Source of the DNA: Sulfurospirillum sp.
GTDB lineage: Bacteria > Campylobacterota > Campylobacteria > Campylobacterales > Arcobacteraceae
Assembly: GCA_030491005.1 (NCBI GenBank)
Contig: JAKZMJ010000008.1
Location: forward strand, 124,001-188,000
DNA: 64,000 bases
Direction: 5' to 3'
The position numbers and the translations under genes are program-made. Shown here piece after piece: positions 26,318 to 33,751 of the stretch. The notes beneath the pieces are model-generated. The model saw only the letters and a list, made by a program, of their open reading frames with translations, had not been told where the DNA came from and made no database searches. Numbering within the stretch: the stretch's first letter is position 1; each line of letters begins with the position of its first letter.

Positions 26318-29300
26318 ATGGATATTAAAAAAATTATTATTTTTATTTTTTTATTTAGTTATTTAAGTATGGCTAATGCACTTAATGTTGTAATCAACAA
26401 TAATAATAATCTTCAAAAAGTTGATAATAATGTTATAAACTTTACAGAAGAAGAGAAAGTATGGTTAGAAAATAATCCCATTATAAATATAGCGACTATG
26501 TTAAGTGGAAAATATGATGATAATGGAAATAATATTCATACAGATTTGTTACAACTATTAAATAAATATGGAAAAACCAACTTTAGTGCAATTAAATTTC
26601 CTACTTGGAGTGAAGCATTTAATGAAGCAACTAATGCGAGCTTAGTATTTGGCATATTGAATTTATCGTGGACTATAGAGAGAAGTGAAAAATATTTTAA
26701 TTACTCAAAATCATATAGTTTTGATCCTTTATTTTTAGTAGTAAAAGATACCAATACTACAATAAAATCTTTAAAAGATTTGGAAAACAAAACAATCTAT
26801 GCTAACAAAAAATCTTCAGTTTATAAAACTGTTGAACATTTTACTACAAATGTAAATGCTATTAGTTATTCTAATAAAACTGTATATAAGAACCTATCTA
26901 TAGATAAAAATATCTCAGCTTTTTTAACTTATAGAACAATTAAAAAGAGTGATTTGAAAAAATATAAATTAAAGATTGTAAAAATAATTTACAACAAATA
27001 TGGAAATAAATACTTTGGCATAAGTAAAAATCACCCAGTATTACATTCTATAGTAAATAAAATATTTGCAATTATTCCAAAAGCAGAATTAGCAAATCTA
27101 AGGAATAAAGTATATAAAATTCATAAAACATATAAAGCAGCTAAGAATAAAAAAAGTGATATTGGACTAAGTATAGAAGAAAAAAAATGGATTAGTAAAA
27201 ATACTGTAAGTATCGGAGTTGAAGACTGGTCTCCTGTAGTTTTTCTTAATACTTCTTTAAAAATAGATGGAATTGCTGGTGATTTTATGAACCTTATTAT
27301 AAAAAAAACAGGTTTAAAGGTGAACTATATAAGCAATACTTGGGGTGAACTTTTAAAAGACTTTAAGGATAAAAAAATAGATATACTTCCAGCTACTTAT
27401 TATACAAAAGACAGAACTAGATATGGTTTATACAGTAAGCGATATTTTAAAATCAAAGATTATCTATATGTTAGAAAAGATAATAACACTATACTTTCAA
27501 TGAAAGATTTAGAAGGTAAAACTTTAGCAATGGAGCTTGGTTCTGGTTCAATTAATAAAATAAAAAATAAATTTCCAAAAATAAAATTTGTATATGTGAA
27601 AAGCTTAAATGAATCAATTGATCTTGTATTAAATAAAAAAGCAGATGCATTATTTGATGGACAAATTGTGATAGAAAAAAAGATAAATGATGAATTTATT
27701 CTTGGTTTAAAAGGTATTTCTCAGACAGCTTTTCCCTCCCCTACTTTGCATATTATTTCAAATATAAGCAAACCTATTTTAGCTTCCATTATACAAAAAG
27801 GATTAAAAGATATTTCTACACAAACAAAAGTAGATATTGCAAATAAGTGGCTACAGACAATTAATAATGATATAAGTACCATTGATCAAATAAATAAAAA
27901 GTTAAACAAAAAGCCAGATATAGAAAATGCTTCTTTATTAGATATATTATCTTTAGGTGAGCTTTTATTTTCTGTATTTATATTAAGTGTCTTATTGCTT
28001 TTTATTTATTCTACTTATTCAAAATCAAAGATTTTGAATATTAGCATGAATAGATTTATTTTACTAATTCTTGTATTTGAGCTTTCTGTAGTGTTTTTTC
28101 TTATTTATGAAATTGTAAGTTTAGATAGGGTTGAGAATAAATTGGCACTTGTATATAGAAACAAAACTGATATGATTCAAGTTATGCAAAAGCTAAGACA
28201 AAGTTCAGATGACTTAAGTAATGCTGCAAGAGCTTATGCTGTAAGAAATGATGATAAATTTAAAAAACAATACTTTGATATCTTAGATATAAGAAATGGA
28301 TTGAAAGCTAGACCTGAACATTATAATTTAATTTATTGGGACTTAAGTAAAGAGAGAAGAGAACACAAACATAAGAGTTTAAGAAAAGAATCTTTAAAAA
28401 GTATGATTAATGAATTACCTTTTAATTCTTTTCAAAAAGATTTATTAAAACGATCAGAGTATAATTCTAATGATTTAGTTAGTTTAGAAAAAGATGCTTT
28501 TAAAGCTATGGAAAATGGTAATCAGAAATTAGCAATTAAGCTATTGTATTCTAAGCAATATTATAAAGAAAAAGAAAAGATTATGATACCACTTGATACC
28601 ATGGCTCTTTCTATGTATAAAAGTATGGATAATCAGATATCATTTTTAAATTATAAAATTAAAAATGAATTTATATATATAGTAATAGTTGGAATATTTT
28701 TTATACTTGGGAATTTTATTATATATTTAATGATAATTAAGAAAATCACAAAACCTCTTAGTTATTTATCAAATCTTATAGACAAATTTAAAAAGAATAA
28801 AACAAACATAATTAAAGAAACTTTTTATAAAGATGAAATAGGTGATACTATTCAACAGTTTTTTAATATGAAAGCTTCAATTGAAGAGCAACAAAAGGAT
28901 TTAGAAGAAACACATCGACATACAAAGGAATCAATAGAATATTCTTCTTTAATTCAACGCTCAATCATACCAAGCAAAGAATTATTTGCTAAATATTTTA
29001 AAGACTATTTTGTGATTTGGAATCCTAAAGATATAGTAGGAGGAGATATATACCTTTTTAATGAGATAAGTGAAGATGAATGTATTTTTATGATTATTGA
29101 TTGTACTGGTCATGGAGTTCCAGGTGCTTTTGTTACTATGTTAGTAAAAGCACTAGAGAGAGAAATATTTTCTAATATTACAAATAATATTGGTAATATA
29201 AACACAGCTTATATTCTAAAAAAATTTAATAAAGAAATGAAAAGTATTTTAAAACAAGATAATAATGATGCAATATCAAATGCAGGTTTTGATGGAGCTA

Positions 29301-29689
29301 TTCTTTATTATAATAAAAAAGAAAAAGTGATAAAATTTTCAGGAGCTAATAATGAATTATTTATTGTAAAAGATGATGAATTAAGTTCAATAAAGGGAAA
29401 TAGACATTCAATTGGCTATAGAAGCTCTGATGTAAATTATGAATTTACAGAACATATTATTGATGTAGAAGATAATATGAAGTTTTATATTACAACTGAT
29501 GGTTATTTAGATCAAAATGGAGGAGAAAAAGGTTTTCCATTTGGTAAAAAAAGATTTAAAAATATTATACAAGAGTGTAATAATGAAGAATTCATTAATC
29601 AACAAGAAATATTTTTAGATACCTTATATGAATATCAAGGAAAAGAAGAAACAAATGATGATATTACATTAATATCTTTTAAAATATAA
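26318..29689 (+). CDS. SiaA-like PP2C phosphatase with two periplasmic solute-binding domains
   Basis: A 1,123-residue inner-membrane receptor phosphatase. A signal peptide is followed by two tandem periplasmic binding-protein (SBP_bac_3-like) domains, at about 40-270 and 280-525 (FTEEEKVWLENNP and LSIEEKKWISKNT start them). Membrane helices lie near 548-566 and 580-602. An extracytoplasmic helical module follows (AARAYAVRNDDKF...FDILDIRNG), then a third helix near 784-806, HAMP, and a SpoIIE/PP2C domain. Its metal motifs are VGGDIYLF (about 906), DCTGHGVPGAF (about 927), TTDGYLDQ (about 1058) and NDDITLI. By analogy with SiaA of Pseudomonas it should dephosphorylate the SiaC protein encoded downstream when its ligand binds. 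Confidence 0.85.
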   Translation: MDIKKIIIFIFLFSYLSMANALNVVINNNNNLQKVDNNVINFTEEEKVWLENNPIINIATMLSGKYDDNGNNIHTDLLQLLNKYGKTNFSAIKFPTWSEAFNEATNASLVFGILNLSWTIERSEKYFNYSKSYSFDPLFLVVKDTNTTIKSLKDLENKTIYANKKSSVYKTVEHFTTNVNAISYSNKTVYKNLSIDKNISAFLTYRTIKKSDLKKYKLKIVKIIYNKYGNKYFGISKNHPVLHSIVNKIFAIIPKAELANLRNKVYKIHKTYKAAKNKKSDIGLSIEEKKWISKNTVSIGVEDWSPVVFLNTSLKIDGIAGDFMNLIIKKTGLKVNYISNTWGELLKDFKDKKIDILPATYYTKDRTRYGLYSKRYFKIKDYLYVRKDNNTILSMKDLEGKTLAMELGSGSINKIKNKFPKIKFVYVKSLNESIDLVLNKKADALFDGQIVIEKKINDEFILGLKGISQTAFPSPTLHIISNISKPILASIIQKGLKDISTQTKVDIANKWLQTINNDISTIDQINKKLNKKPDIENASLLDILSLGELLFSVFILSVLLLFIYSTYSKSKILNISMNRFILLILVFELSVVFFLIYEIVSLDRVENKLALVYRNKTDMIQVMQKLRQSSDDLSNAARAYAVRNDDKFKKQYFDILDIRNGLKARPEHYNLIYWDLSKERREHKHKSLRKESLKSMINELPFNSFQKDLLKRSEYNSNDLVSLEKDAFKAMENGNQKLAIKLLYSKQYYKEKEKIMIPLDTMALSMYKSMDNQISFLNYKIKNEFIYIVIVGIFFILGNFIIYLMIIKKITKPLSYLSNLIDKFKKNKTNIIKETFYKDEIGDTIQQFFNMKASIEEQQKDLEETHRHTKESIEYSSLIQRSIIPSKELFAKYFKDYFVIWNPKDIVGGDIYLFNEISEDECIFMIIDCTGHGVPGAFVTMLVKALEREIFSNITNNIGNINTAYILKKFNKEMKSILKQDNNDAISNAGFDGAILYYNKKEKVIKFSGANNELFIVKDDELSSIKGNRHSIGYRSSDVNYEFTEHIIDVEDNMKFYITTDGYLDQNGGEKGFPFGKKRFKNIIQECNNEEFINQQEIFLDTLYEYQGKEETNDDITLISFKI

Positions 29690-29807
29690 TGTATAGGTTA
29701 TAATTATACAAAAATAATTATTTTTAATAAAGATACAAAGATTATTATTGTATTATAATTGCTTGACAAGAACAATCAAACTTTAATAAGTTTTACAAAG
29801 GAATGAA

Positions 29808-30362
29808 ATGCATATGGATCATATTAGAAGTATAATAAAAGATGATGGAATTATTTTTTTAACTTATGGAGGAGTTTTATCTCAGACATTAATCTCAGGA
29901 ATGATTGAAGCTTTAGAAAAAGAAGCTGAGAATAGTGACCTAAAAATGGGTATTGCAAATAATATTTTTACAATTTTCATTGAATTAACACAAAATATGA
30001 TGAATTACTCAGGGAAGTATGAAGATAATGACAAGATTACTTCTGATGGGCTAATAGTTGTAGCAAAAGAATCTAATGAAAATCAAGAAAATTATTTAAT
30101 TCACAGTAATAATATTGTTTCTAAAGATGATAAAGAAAATTTAGAAATGAAACTTAAAGAAGTAGTATCTTTGGATAAAGATGAATTAAAAAAAAGATAC
30201 AGACAATTAAGAAGAGAGGGTAAGGACAAGCATTCTCTTGGTGCGGGAATAGGTTTTTATGAAATAGCAAAACGATGCGATAAGATAGAATATCATTTTG
30301 ATGCTATTGATGAAAATAAGTTTTACTTTAACTTAAATATTACTATTATAACAAAGGATTAA
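29808..30362 (+). CDS. siaB: SiaB-family protein kinase
   Basis: A 184-residue GHKL-like Ser/Thr kinase. The N-box region NNIFTIFIELTQNMMNYS supplies the Mg-binding Glu and Asn. LGAGIGFYEIAKRCD is the glycine-rich ATP lid. In Pseudomonas SiaB phosphorylates SiaC, opposing SiaA. The ATG at 29808 has AAGGA 5 bases upstream. The 118-base gap before it contains TTGACA followed by TAATAA, so an internal promoter is possible. siaC follows after 4 bases. Confidence 0.85.
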   Translation: MHMDHIRSIIKDDGIIFLTYGGVLSQTLISGMIEALEKEAENSDLKMGIANNIFTIFIELTQNMMNYSGKYEDNDKITSDGLIVVAKESNENQENYLIHSNNIVSKDDKENLEMKLKEVVSLDKDELKKRYRQLRREGKDKHSLGAGIGFYEIAKRCDKIEYHFDAIDENKFYFNLNITIITKD

Positions 30363-30366
30363 AACA

Positions 30367-30744
30367 ATGGAAAATCTTTCTATAGAACAAACTAAGTATA
30401 CTCCACAAATTGATTTAGATGCTACAAAAGGTGAAATAAATATATATGGTAAATCTTATCCAGAGAATACATTTGAGTTTTATGAACCTGTTTTAACTTG
30501 GATTGATGAGTATTTTACTAAACATGCCAAAGATCAAACTATAATTTCCTTAGAAATAATATATTTTAATTCAAGTAGTTCAAAATTATTCTTTGATTTG
30601 TTTGATTTATTAGAAGAAAAAAATAATGACCATAGTATAACTATTAATTGGATTTATGATGTTGATAATGAAAGTGCTTTAGAAGCAGGAGAGGATTTTC
30701 AAGATGACTTTGAAAGTTTAAAATTTAATTTTAAAGAAAAGTAA
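30367..30744 (+). CDS. siaC: SiaC-family phosphoprotein (DUF1987)
   Basis: A 125-residue protein of the SiaC family. Characteristic segments are GKSYPENTFEFYEPVLTWI, the phospho-switch strand-helix IIYFNSSSSKLFFDLFDLLE, and an acidic C-terminus. Pseudomonas SiaC is phosphorylated on Thr68 in 'LNTSS' and, unphosphorylated, binds and activates the diguanylate cyclase SiaD. Here the matching residue is Ser69 (FNSSS), still phosphorylatable. It sits between siaB (4-base gap) and the HD-GYP gene (17-base gap), pointing to the latter as its effector. Confidence 0.85.
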   Translation: MENLSIEQTKYTPQIDLDATKGEINIYGKSYPENTFEFYEPVLTWIDEYFTKHAKDQTIISLEIIYFNSSSSKLFFDLFDLLEEKNNDHSITINWIYDVDNESALEAGEDFQDDFESLKFNFKEK

Positions 30745-30761
30745 AATAAGGTTTTATTATT

Positions 30762-31760
30762 ATGATTAGTAAAGAAGAGTTGGAAAGACGTGAAGAGTTG
30801 GAAAGACGTGAAGAATTAGGAAGACGCCAAGAAATGCAAAGGCGTAAAGAAAAAGAAAGACGCAAAAAACTAGAAGAAAGTATTGACTTAGCAAAGCGTC
30901 AAGAAGAAGAAAGACGTCAAGAAGAAGAAAGACGTACTCAAAGTTCAAGAAGAACAAAGAAGAGACAAGCAGAAGAAAATATGTTAATCAGTGAAATTGA
31001 GTCCTTAAAACAAAATTTTGAAGATACAACAAAAAAGTTAATAAAAGATATTCTTAGACAAGATAAAATAATGTTAAGAAGTGATCAAAGACAAAGAAAA
31101 GACTATGATGAACTTCAATTAAAATTAGAAGAAATTAAATTATTAAGTAAAGAAATAGAAGACACACAAAAAGAAGTAATTTTTACTATGGGTGCAATTG
31201 GTGAGAGTCGCTCAAAAGAAACAGGAAATCATGTTAAAAGAGTAGCAGAGTATTCAAAACTGTTAGCTATTCATTATGGTTTATCTTTAAAAGAAGCAGA
31301 AATGTTAAAGCAAGCCTCACCTATGCATGATATTGGAAAAGTTGCTATTCCTGATATTGTACTAAACAAACCTGGAAGGTTCAATGAAGAAGAACGCCTT
31401 ATTATGGATACTCATGCACAAATTGGTTATGAAATGCTAAAGCATTCTGATAGAATTCTTTTAAAAACTGCATCAACAGTAGCATATGAACATCATGAAA
31501 AGTATAATGGTAAAGGATATCCACAAGGTTTAAAAGGAGAAGATATCCATATCTTTGGACGAATCACTGCTTTAGCTGATGTTTTTGATGCTTTAGGTAG
31601 TGATAGAGTCTATAAAAAAGCTTGGAGTGATGAAAAAATATTCAAATTATTTAGAGAAGAAAGAGGAGAACATTTTGATCCTAATTTAATTGACATTTTT
31701 TTTAATCATTTAGATGATTTTTTAAAAATACGTTCTACTTTTAAAGATGTACTAGACTAA
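30762..31760 (+). CDS. HD-GYP protein, putative c-di-GMP phosphodiesterase, output of the Sia-type switch
   Basis: A 332-residue cytoplasmic protein. The N-terminal 70 residues are an extremely charged Arg/Glu helix starting with RREELE repeats, followed by a coiled coil to about 140. The C-terminal HD-GYP domain carries ETGNHVKRVAEYS, the HD pair in MHDIGKVAIPD (about 188), HAQIGYEML, and YEHHEKYNGKGYPQG (about 240). All metal ligands look intact; the signature reads NGKGYP instead of DGxGYP. It occupies the place where SiaD (GGDEF) stands in Pseudomonas. The stalk may be the SiaC docking part. Confidence 0.85.
   Translation: MISKEELERREELERREELGRRQEMQRRKEKERRKKLEESIDLAKRQEEERRQEEERRTQSSRRTKKRQAEENMLISEIESLKQNFEDTTKKLIKDILRQDKIMLRSDQRQRKDYDELQLKLEEIKLLSKEIEDTQKEVIFTMGAIGESRSKETGNHVKRVAEYSKLLAIHYGLSLKEAEMLKQASPMHDIGKVAIPDIVLNKPGRFNEEERLIMDTHAQIGYEMLKHSDRILLKTASTVAYEHHEKYNGKGYPQGLKGEDIHIFGRITALADVFDALGSDRVYKKAWSDEKIFKLFREERGEHFDPNLIDIFFNHLDDFLKIRSTFKDVLD
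30774..30827 (+). repeat. 18-bp tandem repeat encoding RREELE
   Basis: GAAGAGTTGGAAAGACGT occurs twice without change (30774-30791, 30792-30809), then a third time with four changes (30810-30827). Each unit codes for six residues, so copy-number change would keep the frame and alter the helix length at the N-terminus of the HD-GYP protein. Confidence 0.85.
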
Positions 31761-31787
31761 ATAAAACAATTAGCCTAATAAACTTAG

Positions 31788-31807
31788 AGTTTGATATAAT
31801 TCAAACT
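31788..31807 (+). terminator. hairpin after the Sia/HD-GYP operon
   Basis: AGTTTGA and TCAAACT pair perfectly around TATAAT, 28 bases after the HD-GYP stop. The stem is short and no clear U-run follows directly. The loop also resembles a -10 box, so a role in the trpA promoter cannot be excluded. Confidence 0.35.
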
Positions 31808-31918
31808 AATAGTTGATAAAAATATATTAATATTTATAAGTACTTAAAAATGGTTTTTTTATCATACTTAATTTATAATATGCTATTATTCATCAAAATA
31901 TATTAAATAGGATTTAGA

Positions 31919-32662
31919 TTGAAAAAACTAGTAGGATATATAACAACTTCATATCCAAATAATAACTTCACCATTGATTTAGCTCTTAGTATGAAAGAAG
32001 CAGGTGTTGATATTTTAGAATTAGGTGTTCCTTTTTCCGATCCAGTTGCAGATGGTTCTATTATAGAAAAAGCAAATTTTGAGGCTTTGAAAAATAATTT
32101 TACTTTAAAAGATTTATTTGAAGTAAGTAAAAAAATAACTCCATATATCGACACATTTTGGATGGGTTATATGAATCCATTTTATAATTATAAAATGGAT
32201 AAAATATTTAAAGTAGCACAAATGCTTAATATAAAAGGTTTTATAATTCCTGATTTGCCTAATGAAGAATCAAAAATGTATGGTGATTTATCAAAAAAAT
32301 TTAATCAAGAATTGATTTCTTTTATTGCACCAACACATAATGAAAATAGAATTCAAGATATTGTAAAAAATACAAAAGAATTTATATACCTTGTAGCATA
32401 TAATGGAATAACAGGAAGTAATAATAAAAGTGAAGATTTAAATCACATCATAAATAATATTAGAAAATATTCCCCTACTCCTATTTATATTGGTTTTGGA
32501 GTTAATGAATTAACTTGTAGAAAAAAAGTTAAAAATGTAGATGGTGTGATAGTTGGCTCTGCATTTGTGAAGCATCTACTTGATGATAGTTTAAGTAATA
32601 CAGAAAAGATTACAAATATTACAAAAATCGCAAGAGAAATAAAAGACAAAATTAACCAATAA
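31919..32662 (+). CDS. trpA: tryptophan synthase alpha subunit
   Basis: Cleaves indole-3-glycerol phosphate to indole and glyceraldehyde 3-phosphate, channelling indole to TrpB. It is 247 residues, slightly short for the family. The catalytic Glu is in LELGVPFSDPVADG, which also holds the catalytic Asp. Phosphate-binding glycines lie in YIGFGV and VIVGSAFVKHL. It starts at TTG 31919 behind TAGGAT. No other trp gene is in the window, so it stands apart from trpB. bpt follows after 3 bases. Confidence 0.92.
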   Translation: MKKLVGYITTSYPNNNFTIDLALSMKEAGVDILELGVPFSDPVADGSIIEKANFEALKNNFTLKDLFEVSKKITPYIDTFWMGYMNPFYNYKMDKIFKVAQMLNIKGFIIPDLPNEESKMYGDLSKKFNQELISFIAPTHNENRIQDIVKNTKEFIYLVAYNGITGSNNKSEDLNHIINNIRKYSPTPIYIGFGVNELTCRKKVKNVDGVIVGSAFVKHLLDDSLSNTEKITNITKIAREIKDKINQ

Positions 32663-32665
32663 ATT

Positions 32666-33388
32666 ATGAGAGATATTGAATTTATAGAAAAAAATAAAGA
32701 ATGCTCCTACTTCTCAAATGAAATTTCAGATATAAGATATAAATATATGGAATATTGTGATAAAAATGATTATCAAAATATGTTAGAACACGGTTGGCGA
32801 AGATTTGGTAAGATGAACTTTGTTCCTGAATGTAAAGAATGTACCAAGTGCATTAGTTTAAGAATTAATGTTAATGACTATAAATTCTCTTCTTCTGAAA
32901 AAAGAGTAATCTCTAAAAATAAAGATATAAATATCTATATTCAAGAACCTACAATAAGTAAAGACCATCTTCTTTTGTATAATAAATATCATTTAATTAT
33001 GAGCAAAAAAAAGAACTGGCCTTATGCTGCTATTCAAGCTAATGAATATATTAAGTCATATGTTGAAGGTAAAAATGATTATACAAAAGAAATATTATAT
33101 GTAAAAAATAACAACTTAATAGCTGTGGCATTAACGGATATCTTAGAAGAGTCAATTTCTTCTATTTATTGTTATTATGACCATGATTATGAGTATTTGT
33201 CACTTGGTAAATTTTCTATATTAACACAAATTAATATAGCAAAAAAAATGAATATCCCATACATATATTTGGGTTATTGGATTAAAGATCATCGCTCTAT
33301 GGGTTATAAAATATCTTATAAACCATTTGAAATTTTATATAATAGAGCAAACCTTAATGAAAAAACAATTTGGAAGAAATATGAATAA
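32666..33388 (+). CDS. bpt: aspartate/glutamate leucyltransferase (N-end rule)
   Basis: A 240-residue aminoacyl-tRNA protein transferase that adds Leu to N-terminal Asp/Glu of proteins, marking them for ClpS/ClpAP. The N-terminal cysteine cluster (FVPECKECTKCISLRI), HGWRRFGKMNF and the C-terminal GNAT-like segments SLGKFSILTQI and YLGYWIKDHRSMGYK are typical of the Bpt/Ate family. Its end overlaps the following lipoprotein gene by 8 bases. Confidence 0.9.
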   Translation: MRDIEFIEKNKECSYFSNEISDIRYKYMEYCDKNDYQNMLEHGWRRFGKMNFVPECKECTKCISLRINVNDYKFSSSEKRVISKNKDINIYIQEPTISKDHLLLYNKYHLIMSKKKNWPYAAIQANEYIKSYVEGKNDYTKEILYVKNNNLIAVALTDILEESISSIYCYYDHDYEYLSLGKFSILTQINIAKKMNIPYIYLGYWIKDHRSMGYKISYKPFEILYNRANLNEKTIWKKYE

Positions 33389-33692
33389 ATATATATATGT
33401 AACTAGTAAATCTTTAAAAAAGATTTTAACACTAATTTGTGTGATGATTTTATTTTCATCTTGTGGAAATAGAACAAAAGATCAATGGACTTCTTGGATA
33501 TATCCAGATAAAAATAATACAAAAAGAAGTATGAACAATGGTGTTTATGATACATTAAAGATATGTAAAATATCTTCTTTATTGAAATTAAAGAAATTAA
33601 ATATGTCAACATCAGGTACTTATGACTGTGGATTAAATTGTGCTTTTCATAATGGTATGAATACTCAGATTTGTTCTGAAATGAGTAAATAA
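33381..33692 (+). CDS. small lipoprotein
   Basis: A 103-residue protein: MNKYIYVTSKSLKKILTLIC...MILFSSC, a lipoprotein signal with a plausible lipobox FSSC, followed by a short periplasmic part with four more Cys (ICKI, DCGLNC, ICSE) that could form two disulfides. I chose ATG 33381 because the longer frame from 33327 lies within bpt and pushes the signal peptide inward. It is translationally coupled to bpt. Function unknown. Confidence 0.65.
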   Translation: MNKYIYVTSKSLKKILTLICVMILFSSCGNRTKDQWTSWIYPDKNNTKRSMNNGVYDTLKICKISSLLKLKKLNMSTSGTYDCGLNCAFHNGMNTQICSEMSK

Positions 33693-33751
33693 AAGTTAAT
33701 TTTAACTTACCTTTTTATTACTCATAGCTTATTTTGAACATTTTATTTATT

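Noticed and set aside
29762-29785. TTGACA-N15-TAATAA as a firm promoter for siaB
   Set aside because: Spacing is short and sigma-70 promoters in this phylum often lack a -35 box. Left as a possibility in the siaB entry only.
31919-32662. Isolated trpA as a pseudogene or transferred gene
   Set aside because: Catalytic Glu and Asp and phosphate-binding glycines are intact, and composition matches neighbours. Dispersed trp genes are common in this phylum.
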